DNA of 64,000 bases from Erigeron canadensis (taxonomy: Eukaryota > Streptophyta > Magnoliopsida > Asterales > Asteraceae), in contig NC_057766.1 in assembly GCF_010389155.1 (NCBI RefSeq), forward strand, positions 33,613,516 through 33,677,515, given 5' to 3'. The notes beneath the pieces were generated by a model. The model ran no database searches. It was not told the DNA's origin and was given only the letters and a program-made list of their open reading frames with translations. Below, piece after piece: positions 1-11,872 of this stretch (positions within the stretch are counted from its first letter, which is position 1; each line of letters opens with the position of its first letter). The position numbers were made by a program, and so were the translations under genes.

Positions 1-2
1 TT

Positions 3-173
3 TTTGTTCGGAAATTGAAAACATTTATGCGTCGGCTTAGCAAACGACGTTGTAGTCATGGCAAATTTCGGTATGATCCCACGAGTTATTTGCTTAATTT
101 TGATGAAGGTTTAGAATGTGATGATCGTATTGATTTCTCTATGAGGTATTCGTCGATTCTTGCATGCCGGTGA
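3..173 (+). CDS. C-terminal end of a small plant protein of the stress-induced-protein-like family (partial)
   Basis: An open frame enters from the left edge and ends at TGA 171-173, giving about 56 residues. The tail is basic (RKLKTFMRRLSKRRC) and is followed by a HGKFRYDPTSYLLNFDEG segment. The pattern basic stretch, then Y-D-P-x-S-Y-x-L-N-F-D-x-G, recalls from memory a family of small plant proteins often labelled stress-induced-related, of unknown biochemical function. The start and most of the protein lie outside the window, so length and exon structure cannot be judged. A CACTA transposon end lies about 120-450 bases downstream, so this could be either a normal gene with a transposon in its 3' flank or a gene piece carried by the element. 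Confidence 0.5.
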   Translation, partial: FVRKLKTFMRRLSKRRCSHGKFRYDPTSYLLNFDEGLECDDRIDFSMRYSSILACR

Positions 174-289
174 AATGAGAAGTTGTGTATGGCACCAATG
201 CAACGTCGGTTTGTATAATTATGTTGTTTTTATTTTATTTTATGCATTTGTAAATATATAAGAAATTTTCAATTTCCTTTTTCAAAAGA

Positions 290-622
290 ATTATTTTTAA
301 GAAAACCAAAGGTTTTAATTAAACAAAATTTGGTCACTAATTTATCATGACCAAATTTTCATCACTAATTTTATTTAGTGACCAAATTTTCGTCACTATG
401 ATAAATTAGTTATCAAATTTTAAGTCGTCACTTTTTGTCACTAAAGGTCCGTGACTAATTTTGTTTAGAGACCAAAAAATGTTATTTTTTAGCCACTAAT
501 TTTGTTTAGTGGCCAAATTTAGTGACCACTTTTTCTTAATGGCAACTAAATGAGGTTATTAGTGACCAAATTTTAGTCGTCACTAACTAAAGTCATTACT
601 AAAGAACATTTTTCTTGTAGTG
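290..622 (-). mobile_element. Terminus of a CACTA (En/Spm) DNA transposon
   Basis: Read on the minus strand, the block starts at 622 with CACTACAAGAAAAATG, the classic CACTA terminal motif. It continues with repeated subterminal motifs TTGGTCACTAA and TTAGTGACCAAA in both orientations (at least eight in 330 bases). Such subterminal arrays are where the transposase binds in this superfamily. No matching CACTA end is visible to the left, so the element is truncated or its other end lies outside the window. No transposase coding sequence is present. Confidence 0.78.
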
Positions 623-1808
623 TAAGCTTCAAAAAGCAACTTAAATTGTAATTTATTTTTCTTTCTTTGTGTGCTCTCTATTTTGCAAGTCTTCTATATG
701 TTCCTCTTTGTTTCAGTTAAAAAATTTCTAGACCATTAAAATGACACTTTTTGAATATCTATTGATTACTCCATCATCCATTAAACAGTTTTACATAATA
801 ATCCTCCAACGGATTGTAATGTTAATTATTGTGTTAGAAAATCTATTCCTTTTCTAGTGGTTTTCCCCAAATTATATCTTTGGTTCTTCTTTTACCAGAT
901 CTATGCAAGTGAATTCACCAAAATAAAGTGTTAAATGTCTATTAAAGCACAACACAGTGACACACAATTAAAACAAGTTGACAAGTTTCATACCCAAAAT
1001 AATACCACATGGTGACATAGATAAAAAGAACAATCCACATGCCTACACCATACCAATTTTAGAACCATGAAAAAAGCTATAAACAGACCTTCACAAGAAA
1101 GAAAGATTCTTCATGCTGATCACATTTACCTCCATGTATGTATCCACCATCACTCTATACAAAAAAAGATGGCTAAAAAAGAAGTAGCAGAAACTACAAA
1201 AGCCATGATAAAAGTAAAAGAGAATTTGTAAAAAAGCAAAAGCAATGTTTGCTTGCCCCTCCATTACCCTTAAATTATGCTGTATAAAAAGTGCATAATC
1301 TTAATCTTGAAGGCACAATAGTTTGAACTTTAATGATGTTTCTTTTTGAATTGTTAACAGAAACAAAACTTTGTTTTTCTATTACTAATGATTTCACTTT
1401 GATCTTAGCCATTTAACTATGAAACATCAGTTTTTGACAATAGAAAAGCTACTTCAAAGTCATAATAAAAATGTTGCAGGCTTCCGAATTAAAACGCAAT
1501 TTAAACAAACTCACGAAACCACAGAAACTTTCGAATTTTCAAGATAGTAGCACTCCAGTTTAGATTGCCAGGGGTTGCAGATTTAAGCCACCTAACAACA
1601 CAGTTGCCATTTCTAACAGTAAATAACTTGATTTTCATGCTAATTCATACCGATGCATAAAACTTTTATTCATTAGGAACAATTGAACAATTAGAAATTA
1701 GTCTGCTTTCCAAGAAACACACTAACCAGGATTACATATGTTTCATTTCTTAGTACCAAAGTATGATTAAATTTAGATAACTAATTAAGATAATAAAGAG
1801 GCAAATTC
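623..1808. other. Non-coding stretch downstream of the ATL gene
   Basis: AT-rich DNA with no supported gene. The part near 1808 is probably the 3' untranslated region and polyadenylation zone of the ATL gene, which is transcribed leftwards. I see no repeat family shared with the rest of the window here. Confidence 0.4.
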
Positions 1809-2924
1809 TCATGTACCTCGCATTCTGCCCATCCAAGGTAACTCCATGTCAACTGAAGATGGATTATGCATTTGATTCTCTGAAGAATTTGCAAGCTTCC
1901 CTTTTTTAGACCATAACCATATCTTAGAAACAGAATAACTATCGGTTTTCGCTGATATACTGATCTTTTTTCCTTCCGTGTCATCATTAACTTTTGAATT
2001 CCCCTCCCCTTCTTCACCTTCTACAATCTTATGATCATTTTTTCGGTCTTTTGACTCTTTTTTGTGGTTTAACGCTAGCTTAAGGCTCATGTCGCCAACC
2101 ACATATTCGTAGGATCCCATTGAATAGCATCTTCTTGCATCCAATTTTCTACTACTAGTCTCTCCTGTTTCCTTTTCACCTTCAGTTAATCTCCTAAACT
2201 TACCAAGCCTCACCATAAAAACGCCTTTTTCTGCAACAAGTTGTTCAGGCTGATCAGTCGTTTTTAAACCAGCAGCTAACCGTCTCTCCTCTGCTTCCCT
2301 CGTATCATCAAATTCAAAAACCGGGTTATCCATAGAGATACCAGGGCTAAAAAGAGCATTTCTGCAAAGGGGACAAGTTGAATTCGATAAAAGCCATGTA
2401 TCTATACATTCTATATGAAAAGCATGGCTGCAAGCAGGTAATAATCTCAATTTATCCATCTCACAAAATTCACACAAACAAACTGCACAATCAAATGATG
2501 ACTCTTTAGCCCCCACAATTTCCTTGTACAAGAAAACCGGTAAGGCATCAATAAATGCTTGATCCAAGCCAGAATCATTCATATTAAAGAGCTGTTGAAG
2601 CTGTCTTTGAAGTGTATCAGTAGTAGAACCATTTGTGTATCTATTATTAGGTTGATGATGAAAAGTAGTGGATGAAGAGTGGTATTTTGTCAAGAATCTC
2701 ACAAGCAAATGAAGCAAACCAGATATGAAAAACAGAACAGCCAAGATTATAATAATGAAAAGAATAGCTGGGCTGATCTTAATACCTTGAGAAGATGAAG
2801 TGTCTGTTGTTGTTTGATGTATTGTAACACTAATTTGAGGTGTATTCTTGTAGACTTCATATTTTATCCATGACATTTTTACATGGGCATGCCTAGAAAC
2901 CGACCGTTGTTCTCTAATATCCAT
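1809..2924 (-). CDS. ATL-type RING-H2 finger E3 ubiquitin ligase
   Basis: A single-exon gene for 371 residues. It has one hydrophobic segment at about 51-75, a basic linker, the GLD motif typical of the ATL family at 119-121, and a complete RING-H2 finger at 146-187 with spacing C-x2-C-x15-C-x-H-x2-H-x2-C-x10-C-x2-C and the conserved Trp 177. The rest is a long charged C-terminal tail. Known family role: membrane-anchored E3 ligases that accept ubiquitin-loaded E2 enzymes and often act in defence, carbon/nitrogen or hormone responses. The protein most resembles the longer ATL13/46/47-like members, but I cannot name the orthologue. Met 17 is an alternative start. The first ATG was kept because nothing in the sequence argues against it. 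No introns, as is usual for ATL genes. Confidence 0.92.
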   Translation of the reverse strand: MDIREQRSVSRHAHVKMSWIKYEVYKNTPQISVTIHQTTTDTSSSQGIKISPAILFIIIILAVLFFISGLLHLLVRFLTKYHSSSTTFHHQPNNRYTNGSTTDTLQRQLQQLFNMNDSGLDQAFIDALPVFLYKEIVGAKESSFDCAVCLCEFCEMDKLRLLPACSHAFHIECIDTWLLSNSTCPLCRNALFSPGISMDNPVFEFDDTREAEERRLAAGLKTTDQPEQLVAEKGVFMVRLGKFRRLTEGEKETGETSSRKLDARRCYSMGSYEYVVGDMSLKLALNHKKESKDRKNDHKIVEGEEGEGNSKVNDDTEGKKISISAKTDSYSVSKIWLWSKKGKLANSSENQMHNPSSVDMELPWMGRMRGT

Positions 2925-3147
2925 CGTTTAATACGTAAAGATATGACCGGGTCAGATCAAAACAGAACAGGCGAGTTTCTCCTAAGAACACAGTATTAAA
3001 CACAATGCATGATAAAAATAATCCAAGATTTATCAGTCACCTTAAAATCTAAATTTATAGGTTATAGTGTAAAGTGCAAATTCAAAGAGTAATGGTTAAA
3101 GAAATATAAAATATTGGGTGTAGGAAAGTGAATGTATATGTATAGTT

Positions 3148-3159
3148 GTATATATATTG
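3148..3159 (-). promoter_or_regulatory. Possible TATA box of the ATL gene
   Basis: On the minus strand CCAATATATATA lies about 225 bases before the ATG of the ATL gene. This would leave a long 5' untranslated region. AT-rich surroundings make chance matches likely. Confidence 0.3.
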
Positions 3160-3589
3160 GAGAAGCAAAGGAAGATACTATGGATGGTAGTGACAGACAC
3201 AAGTTAAAAACAATGCAAAGAACCAATAGATGAAGAAAGCCAAAAGATTTGGATGATGGGAATCATATGATCAAATAGTATAGTAGTAGACTACAAAAGT
3301 AGCTTGTGATGTAGACCTTGGAGTTAATGGGCTGAGTGCCTTAGCGGGCTAAGTGGACAAGAGTGGGTCAACGATGGTTGACCATAAAACATCACATGGG
3401 AACTGGTTTACACCATACATGAACTTCATCAAGTGTGGTTTTGAAATGAATCTATGACAGTGTAGTTAGAGATCTTTATTCAATCCAATACATGTGATCC
3501 ATAACCCGACTTGAGACCTAGCGATATACTATTGAAGATAACTCATAGAAAAAGGGTTGGGAGGATAATAATGTACACATATAAATTGT

Positions 3590-4220
3590 GGGGATAATTT
3601 CATATATATCATTGTTAAGTTTTAAAATATCACATATACCTAATTAAAATTTGAAATATCAAAAATGTCATTATTAAACTTGAAATAGGAATGACAATGG
3701 GTCGGGTTCGGACGGGTAGTACTAAACCCAAACCCGATAAGGAATATACGACCCGAACCCGACCCGATACCCATCGGGTACCTTATCGGGGACCCCATTA
3801 GGGGTTAAATCATGCCCAAAACCCGAAACGATAACGATAGTTATTTTTCAATAATATTTACCAAAACTTGTATGATTTGATAAATGATATTACTTATTCT
3901 TGATGTTTTGAGAAATGGATGTGCAAGTTATTGAACATAGATACAAATTTTGTTGATATTAGCGTGGAATATATATTCAAAACTAATTACTTATAAATAT
4001 ATAGATATAGGTATTGATATCGGGTCGGGTCGGGTAGACATGCCCCAGTCCCTGACCCGAACGGGTTCGGTTTTCCTCGCGTAAATTGTTAAATTTGAAA
4101 CATTAATGCCTAAATTGAAATATATCAAAAATGCCTAAATTGTTAAATCTAATCAAAATAAAACATTAAAGTTGTTAAAAACTATATATAATATATTCAA
4201 TTTACAATTATGTCCTTCTC
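3590..4220 (+). repeat. Left arm of a long inverted repeat, interrupted by a GGGTCGGG-rich insertion
   Basis: Bases 3590-3685 and about 4096-4220 together match the reverse complement of 7317-7513 along their length. Shared landmarks are the TTTCATATATA..CATTGTTAAG start, AATATATCAAAAATGCC in the middle and TTCAATTTACAATTA at the inner end. The match is broken near 3686 by a separate insertion. With 7317-7513 this forms a foldback-type structure of about 3.9 kb. Confidence 0.7.
3686..4096. mobile_element. MITE-like insertion rich in GGGTCGGG/CCCGACCC
   Basis: A roughly 410-base block bounded by runs of GGGTCGGGTTCGG and CCCGACCCG in both orientations, with an AT-rich centre. The repeat arm on either side continues across it, so it inserted after that arm. 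Blocks of this composition are common small non-autonomous DNA elements in plant genomes, often assigned to hAT. I could not define its exact ends or target duplication. Confidence 0.5.
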
Positions 4221-4416
4221 TGTTAATCCCTAATTAACTTTATCGTCAGTGTAAAATAGCAAATCATAGATTGATTGTCTGCAAATTTCAATGTCATGGG
4301 CGTTAACATCTTATTAAATTTTTAGAAAACTTTTTGACTACTTCCAATATACTTGAAGAACTGCAATATATGTACACTTTTTAATTAGGCTTTTTTCTTG
4401 ACTGACTTGTTAAAAG

Positions 4417-6764
4417 TGTAACATTCGTGACTTTTGACCTTAATTGACTTGTAATTAAACATAATTAAGTTAGAACGATTTTGTGAATGAATATGAATTA
4501 TGGAACGTTTTGACGTTTTTTAACTTAACGTTGAGTTAAATGGGGCAACGGTTTCGTTTTAGCGTTTAAATGATTAACGAATAACTATTGGTCGGAATTA
4601 GCGGAGCGGGAGCCTCCTTTTTGGACACCAAGGTCGGCCCCCTACTCCCCCACCCACACTCCCACATTTCCTTTCCTTATCTCATTTCTCTCTTCCTTTT
4701 TCTTCTTCTTCATCTACCAAAAGAACCCTACCATAAATTCATGATAAATCCTTGCAAATATTGTGTTGTGAGTGTTAAATTAACTAAACTTCTTAGCAAT
4801 AATAACCTACATCATCAAAGTCCAAGATTTTTACAAGTTTCAAGTGTTCATCAAGGTTTTGAGCCCTAAATTCGGATTTGAGGTTCTAGGTCGAATTGGT
4901 AAGTGATTCATAACTCAAAATGTTCCTTTTACATTGTAGGTTACTTCCTTATTTTCTATCTAAACGTTTGGTGGTCCATATTGGCGAAATTTATGTGTTT
5001 TAGCTTAAAAACGTGTTTTTAATCAAATCGTTAGAAATCGGAAGTGGGTTTGTGAATTGGTGTGTTTTTATGTCATGGTTATACTTGATTTTGGTTGTGT
5101 TAAAGTTTGATAACCAGATTTGGCTTCTAAGGTTGTCGATTTTTAGGTCAAAACCCGTTTTCTTGTTTTTCGTAATCTGCGGACGATGTTGATGAACTGA
5201 CGGATGATCCGTGTTCATCAGATCATCCGGCGGATCATCCGCCAGATCGTCCGCCAATCCCCTGTCCTCCCTTAGCGTTTTCGTTCGGTTATCGGTCGAC
5301 TTTCAATGATCCAAAGCTTGTTTATTAGTCTTATATCATCATTTTAAGGTCAACAAAATTGTTAAAACACATTTCTAAACGCTTTGATTTTCAAGTCAAA
5401 TTTTGGTGCTACGTCATCGAACAGAATTTAACTAAAACCTTTCCCCTTGTCGCTTAAACGTTCTTGAATCACTACTAAGTATCCTTGGGGGATTGTGGGA
5501 TAGTTTAGCTAGCTAGACCTTACCAATTGAGGATACCTTGCAATGATGAATTGTTGATTTAATAGGTTGTGATCGTTGTGCTCCCCGCTCACCCGCTTAA
5601 GCTCATTCTAATGACTTATAGAGACCAAGGTGAGTTTCGTAAACCCTCCTACTCAATTGAGATTCGGGCTGAAAAGTGTACGTGCTTGTTATTGTTGTTT
5701 ACTCGATTGATTGATTGTTTGATTAACGTATGGACTTGTTGCTCGGTTAATTATGCTTCCGTTTATGAATACTTGTAGTTTGGGTAGTTGTACATACATG
5801 GAAGACGGTTATACTTTCATTGAATAAGAGATGTGGTGGGAAGGCTGCGGGTGACCCTATATATAAGCATCAATGATTCCTTGAAATTAGAATCGTAAGA
5901 AGTGTATGTGCATTGTGTTGTTGATTGCTGGAAAATGTTTTAATAAGGATCGGGACATAGGATCTCGCATGATAACTTTTTCCCCCTTAACGTATTATAG
6001 ATTTGTATTTGTATGCATGTGATTGAGATAACGTGATTCCGCCATGTTGATGGCATATTCCCGCCATGTTGATGGCATAACGAGTAAGTCCACGATTAGT
6101 GGCATAACATGATTCCGCCATGTCGATGGCATAACGAGTAAGTCCACGATTAGTGGCATAACGAGTAAGTCCACATTTGTGGCATAACGTTGTTGTTAAC
6201 GATATTGTTTAACGTGTTTATTGTGTGTAAATGTTTAGTTGTAACGTAACGTTGATTGTAATGTTTTGTGATCACGCCTTTGAAATATATGTAAGTCGTG
6301 TCGATATGTGTTGATTGAATGTAAACGTTGACTTGTGTTGATTTGTGATATCGTGAAACCTTCTAGGTTTTCCTTGGACGTGATTAGGTATTCTAATCCT
6401 CGTATATCATTAACGGTTGTTATCCCGACACACTTGATTCCTATTACTTACCCCTACGAACTCAGCAACTTTATGTTGACGCGTGTTAGTACACTTTTCA
6501 GGTGACAGGTTAGCTCACAGATGTATTGGATGATTGATTGCCTGATTTTGCTTGAATTGGATTTGGACTTGGACTTCTTGGATCCGTGATTCATTATTCC
6601 CGATTAGGGTTTATGCTTAGATGTGATCCGGTTGCTTGCACTACTAAATGGTTCGTATGGATTTACTTGATCCTTTTATGCATTTAGTTTACTCTACATA
6701 ATTTCCATGTCGTGTTGTGCTTTTCTTGTGATACCCCATGATTCCGCCTTGTTGGGGTGTTACA
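4417..6764 (+). mobile_element. Solo LTR of a Ty3/gypsy-type retrotransposon, 2348 bases
   Basis: The block starts TGTAACA and ends TGTTACA, perfect inverted ends with the TG...CA of LTRs. It is flanked by identical 5-base duplications AAAAG (4412-4416 and 6765-6769). No internal retrotransposon sequence is present, so this is a solo LTR left by recombination between two LTRs. Its size and TGTAACA start suit the Tekay/Del-like gypsy lineage, an inference. It contains GC-rich palindromic motifs (GGCGGATCATCCGCC, about 5229-5243), tandem repeats at 6040-6188, and an ACTCAGC...TTTTCAGGT stretch near the 3' part that is typical of such LTRs. Confidence 0.85.
6040..6188 (+). repeat. Tandem repeats inside the solo LTR
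   Basis: About three to four imperfect units built from CCGCCATGTTGATGGCATA and CGAGTAAGTCCACGATTAG followed by TGGCATAAC. Units differ by small substitutions and one loses its first half. Confidence 0.8.
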
Positions 6765-6801
6765 AAAAGCAACAAAACAACGGGTCATTATTTGCATATA
6801 T

Positions 6802-7035
6802 GTGGTTGGATCAGTGGTAAACACTATGACTTCTGGAAACAGAGATCATGGGTTCGATCCTCATCCCATGCAAAGGTTGGAGAGTCTTTTCTACCATCTA
6901 GGTAGAAATTGAAAGCAGCCTCTCTACTTAGGTGGGGGTAAAGTCTGCTTACATCTTAACCTCCCCCATACACCATCGAGGTATTGGAGCTCAAAATCCA
7001 CGAAAGACGTCACTGAGCAGATTCTTTCTTTCCTT
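6802..7035 (+). mobile_element. tRNA-derived SINE, family A, copy 1
   Basis: The left part resembles a tRNA promoter: box A-like TGGATCAGTGG (6807-6817) and box B GGTTCGATCC (6851-6860). It is followed by a conserved body with TTTTCTACC, CCTCTCTAC, and ACCTCCCCCATACA. Two other copies share the full layout (17386-17600 minus, 30085-30331 plus). It lies between the solo LTR and the right arm of the 3.9-kb foldback. Confidence 0.75.
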
Positions 7036-7316
7036 TTCCTATATTGTGTGAATATATGTACGATAGTATCAAGGTTTTGTTTTTGGGATGATTATTTTAC
7101 TCTCTTATCTCACAATATAGGAGCTTTATGTGAAATGAGAATAGAAAGAACACGAAAGTTTTTTTTCTTTGTTTTACACTTTTACTTGACTATCATTTTT
7201 GATATGCTATTAATTGTCAATTTTAAGATACGAAAGAGAAGTTAACAATAGTCATAAATCAATACTCAAGAGAATTCTAAAAAGAGATTGAGGTATAATC
7301 ATTGTTATGTATTGAA

Positions 7317-7513
7317 GAAAAGGGTTTAATTGTAAATTGAAAAATCTTATCTATAACTTTAAAGAATTTTATTTTTTATTTTGACTAAATTTAACCATTT
7401 AGGCATTTTTGATATATTTTTCAAGTTTAATATTGATATTTTTAATATTTTAAAATTTAATTGAGTATATGTGCTCTGTTAAAGCTTAACAATGGTATAT
7501 GTGAAATTTTCTC
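7317..7513 (-). repeat. Right arm of the 3.9-kb inverted repeat
   Basis: Reverse complement of the arm at 3590-4220 without the GGGTCGGG insertion, so it shows the uninterrupted arm (about 197 bases). The space between the arms holds the solo LTR and a SINE. Confidence 0.7.
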
Positions 7514-9344
7514 TAAATGGGACATATAGAAGTGTAGAACTTCTAGAGTTCTAGTTGAAGTTTATTCAAAAAAGAAAAAAAAAAAATCAAAAAATCTAAA
7601 TGTATATTACTCGTATGAGGTTAAAAATTTGGCCACATACATATAGTGGATTCATTAATAGGATGATCATGTGAACGCTTGCTTTGGGAGTAAATGCAAT
7701 AACCATTAACTACTCATATTAAGATTTAAGATAAGGTACAAACTTAGATTTTTTACAAGTCGACAAAGCTTATTTATTTATTAGGAAATATACCAAGAGA
7801 GATAATATATATTATAAATTAAAAAAAAACACAAAGAGTTCTGTTCTAAAATTTTATCTTTTGATGATCTTACAGTTAACCATAAAAACTCTTGCAAGGT
7901 AGAAACTTAGATTTTCATTTTAGTTAATGACATTCAAATTGATTATATTCCCTAATATTTTACGAGGCATAACAATGAGGCCATGAAGAGGTTGCTGCCA
8001 ATAGAGGAAGAGGTAGAACCGCACGAAAAGTTATTGGGAAGAACCTTATATTTTTTTATTACTTTTCTATCTTTTACTATTTCGGTTTTTCCTTATCACT
8101 TTAACTAGCGATAAGCCTCACGAAAGTTGATGTGTTATCATACCATATGTGAGGGTGGTTTTTCGCTAAAGTTGAATATGTTACAATACCATATTTACTT
8201 TCCAGTATATATATCTACCAATATATATATATATATAACAAGTACCTAAATTCAATCTTAAACAAATAGGAACCTTTAGATGAGTTACAACTTTGATTTA
8301 TAACCATTAGATCAAAATAATTGTATAATTATCAAATTTATTATTAAGTAAGCACAACATTAATCCTTCTATTTTAAATAATTAAACTTTGCAAGTCTAC
8401 GATTTATACTACAATCTACAATGTTTTTATTTTTGTTAACTTATTAAGTCTTCCAAATTTCTGTCGATCGATATTTATCAATTCAGTAGCCTCCTTTACC
8501 AAGTTATGAAAAACAAAACTATTTTGTGCATTACATTCACGACCAAAAATAAATAATCATAATCATAATATAAGAATATAAGAATACTATTAAGCTATTA
8601 AAGTAAAGATAACTCCATATGATATCAACATGTTAAAAATCAATAAATACAACTATAAGAGCATCTCTAATGAAAGGTTGATTAAAAGTTTTTTTTGAAA
8701 GAAAAAGTTTTTGAATAGCTTTTTACCATTGGAGAGAATAGTTTTTTCTTCAAAAACTTGACGTTTATCAAACTATTTGATTAAAGACTTTTTTCTACAC
8801 ACTCACATTCACTTCTAGATTCTTTTAAATAAAACACTTGTTTATAATTTCAACTGACACTTATAATTTAATATCATATATTTATAGTAGGGACATTGAA
8901 AATTTCTTAAATATATTGATACTTATAATTTAGTATCATATATTTCTGTTTATAAATATATTGATATATATTTAAAATTTCTTGATATTGATCAATATAT
9001 AATTTTTTATTATACATATGTGAATTTGTCATTATGTAACAACAACTTTATTTATGACATCAATGAATTTAAACTTTTAACTACAATTGTTCAATTAAAA
9101 TAATGATATTATTATTAAAGTAATTTATTATTAGATAAATACGACATTAATTTTTTTACTTTTACATAACTAAATTTTATGTATTTAATTAGTTTTAATG
9201 TATAATATATATATATATATATATATAAAGTTTGGGATAATAAATAAGACAGCTTAGGACATTTATACGATCGTAAATGTCAAAGTTATTCGTCTTAGCT
9301 GATTGTATGTCCAAGCTGACTTCTACACCTAATCCTTTTTTTTT

Positions 9345-9490
9345 CTTTTAGAACGACATTCTAATCTACAAGCGTTACACGCATGTCTGAGATAAAATCT
9401 AGGACTCTCGAAAATCCCTATTAATTCACCCCTACAAACGTGAGAAGTGAGGCTCGAACCCAGGTGGATCCCCAAGCTAAAATCCTATAA
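9345..9490 (-). mobile_element. tRNA-derived SINE remnant, family B
   Basis: On the minus strand there is a box B GGTTCGAGCC (about 9450-9461) followed by a body with TTTTCGAGAGTC, CAGACATGCGT and TTAGAATGTC. The same order is seen at 42095-42290 (TTTTCGAGAGTC, CAGGTATGCGT, TTAGATGTC). The box A side is diverged. Confidence 0.5.
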
Positions 9491-9720
9491 TCTACATTAA
9501 TGCGGTTTGAAGAATCACTTGTTAAGCTTATTACACTAATACACGTGAATAATGAGTCAACTTAGACATTTAAGCTGGCTTAAAAGACTTAAACATTACT
9601 CGTATTTTACATATATTGTTTGTTATAGAACTCAACATGTATATCATAAATATCAATATATTTTAACATGTCTTATCTATAATTAATAATCACGTTATTA
9701 TGAAAACTTAATATGTTTAT

Positions 9721-9749
9721 CTCGCGTGTTATGCGGGAAAATAATCTAG
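9721..9749 (+). mobile_element. Helitron-type 3' terminus
   Basis: CTCGCGTGTTATGCGGGA forms a short imperfect hairpin and is followed by AAATAATCTAG and a T, the usual layout of a Helitron 3' end (hairpin, short spacer, CTAG before T). The 5' end was not found. Confidence 0.45.
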
Positions 9750-10070
9750 TTTTATCTATATATTAGAAGAAGAAGTGACTAAGAGGTTTATTAAAAATGA
9801 AATGTTCTTGGCTATATTTAAAAAAGAGAGAGAAATGATGCGATCATAAGTAAAATATAAAAGATATTTTTATTGGAAAAAGCTATAGGATGATGAAGGG
9901 CATTATGATTTTTGTTTTGACAATTGACCATGTGTATGCGAAATACGTAGTGCTTGATTCCTTCAATTGGGATGAGAAGAATAGTTATCTGCTCGTAACT
10001 TTTGACTCGATTAGAATACATGATTTTCGATTTGTGACTCGACTTATAAGAGGCTGAACATTTTTATATA

Positions 10071-11249
10071 CTCTCTCCGTCCCAATTTAAATGTATAAAT
10101 TTGACTTGTTGAGTCTTTCTTCTCTAACTTTGACCGTAAGTATTTTTGTTTGTATAATATAATATGTGAGTCCCAAATTAAGATAAATGACAAGTAAACT
10201 TGACTGGCAAGCAATTTTAACTTGGAATATGACCACTTAAGAATGTGATCCAGATATGGATATTAACAACAAAGTAAATAACAGAAAATAAATTGCGAGA
10301 AGCAAAGAATGCTGAAACTGTATAAATAATATATGTATAATCAAGTATGTGACATTGAAACATGATGTACTTTTCAATGTATTTGATTTATTAATATAAA
10401 CAAATACAAAGGTTGTTGCGGAACAAAGATAATCACAAAGGTGAAAATATCTAAACAACTTTAAAATATAAGTGATCTAAATAACTTGGAAATACTCGTA
10501 AGAATTACTTAAAGTATATCTCACAAGTTGCAATGTCAAAAGTTCCAACAACTTGCAATTTGTGAGAAGCCTTGTATTTATTGACAAAGTCCAAGTTGAT
10601 GTGGACTTGTCCGTACAATATATACGTGGTTGTGATACATTTTAAGGAATTCAAATTGATTCCTTAAAAGTGTGTGTGTTAAGGTTAAGTGTGAAAGTCA
10701 TTTGGTGTGACGTTTCACACTTTATTCCCAACCTTTTACTCAATCTATCACTTTTTCAAGTGTTATGGAAATAACTGGATAAAGAGAGATAAAGTAAAAA
10801 GGCTTCCTCGTAATTAGTGTAAAGTGATGTAAGTACTTTACACTTAGATGCTTCAGTCTTCGATCAGGTAGAATCTTCTCTGAGCTCTGCATCTGAGATG
10901 ATTCTCTTTCTTCAGTCTTCAGTCTTCGACTTCAGAATGAATATCTTCAGTTTGGGTTGATCTTGATCTGAAGTGAAGCTTCAGTGAACTTATTCTGAAT
11001 GGCTTCAGAATTCTGTACAAGTATCTTCACTGAACTTCAACTATTTCATAACAAATCACACTTGGTCGATTTTCAACCCAACATAATACTTAATGAAAGT
11101 TATATCAATGAAAAGTACATTTAAAACTCAATCTATTCATATATCTTACATCAATTATGGTATAACACACACGGAACAATTTACGGTTAAAGTTACGGAA
11201 AAAAAACTTCAAAAGTCAAAATAGAACATTTAAATTGAGACGGAAGGAG
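10071..11249. mobile_element. Stowaway-type MITE split by a solo LTR
   Basis: The termini are CTCTCTCCGTCCCAATTTAA at the left and the inverse (TTAAATTGAGACGGAAGGAG) at the right, with TA on both outer sides as expected for Tc1/mariner-type Stowaway elements. Inner arm motifs match the intact 255-base copy at 41592-41846 (GTCTTTCTTCT, AACTTTGACCGTAA, TTTTTGTTTGT). The 919-base LTR at 10165-11083 sits inside it. Without the LTR and its duplication the element is about 255 bases, the same as the intact copy. Confidence 0.8.
10165..11083 (-). mobile_element. Solo LTR (919 bases) nested in the Stowaway MITE
   Basis: Read on the minus strand it begins TGTTGGG and ends GGGACTCACA, with identical 5-base duplications TAATA at 10160-10164 and 11084-11088. 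It shares motifs with the LTR at 31789-32737: GAAG/CAG-rich start, CAATAAATAC core promoter, GTTCCGCAACAACC near the 3' part and the GGGACT(T)CACA end. It contains no internal region. It probably belongs to a copia-type family, an inference from size and ends. Confidence 0.85.
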
Positions 11250-11683
11250 TATTACATAATATTGTATAATTATATATATATATATGACGTATTTATAAAC
11301 AAATATAAGTTAATTATCTTAATACATTACCAAAATATTACATATTTAATACTTTTGATCATAAATTTGTAGTTTATCTCCAAATTCGTATTAAAATGAT
11401 CAAAAATACATATATGACACAAAATAATGTACCTATAAATATGAGATGTATATATATAATATATATAGGGAATATATATATATATAGTGGATAACTTGGA
11501 TGATGTTAACATTATTTTGGTTCCATTATGTTGCTCTCACAAACCATTAAAATCATGTGGAGGCTTTTTGACATGTGTAGAAATTTATTTAAGTGAGTTT
11601 GTGAGAGCAACATCATCTAAGATTTATGATGCTAACATCATGGAACATTTTCCCATATATATATACATATATATATATATATA

Positions 11684-11872
11684 GGGGATGAGAATATAAG
11701 GTTGTTAGGTATCTAACTTTAGGTGTGGAACACTTACATATTATTTTTTTAATCCATAAAATTCATGAGGGCCTAAGCATTTATTCATTAATCAAAAAAT
11801 ATTAGAAAATTTGTATGTGAGAGATTCCACACCTAAGCTTAGGTGTCAGACAACCTTATATTCCCTTTTCCC
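11684..11872. mobile_element. Short MITE family M1, copy 1
   Basis: A palindromic element of about 189 bases with terminal arms AATATAAGGTTGT...CTTTAGGTGTGGAACACTTACATATT and its inverse at the right end (TATGTGAGAGATTCC and ACAACCTTATATTCCC). It sits inside a TATATA stretch. Copies 2-4 are at 15335-15506, 25206-25393 and 55261-55446. Confidence 0.75.

Larger units (their letters stand above)
7514..10070. other. AT-rich intergenic DNA, no gene seen
   Basis: TA microsatellites at about 8221-8238 and 9207-9228, short local duplications near 8860-8990, and the SINE and Helitron pieces listed separately. No coding region is supported. Confidence 0.4.
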
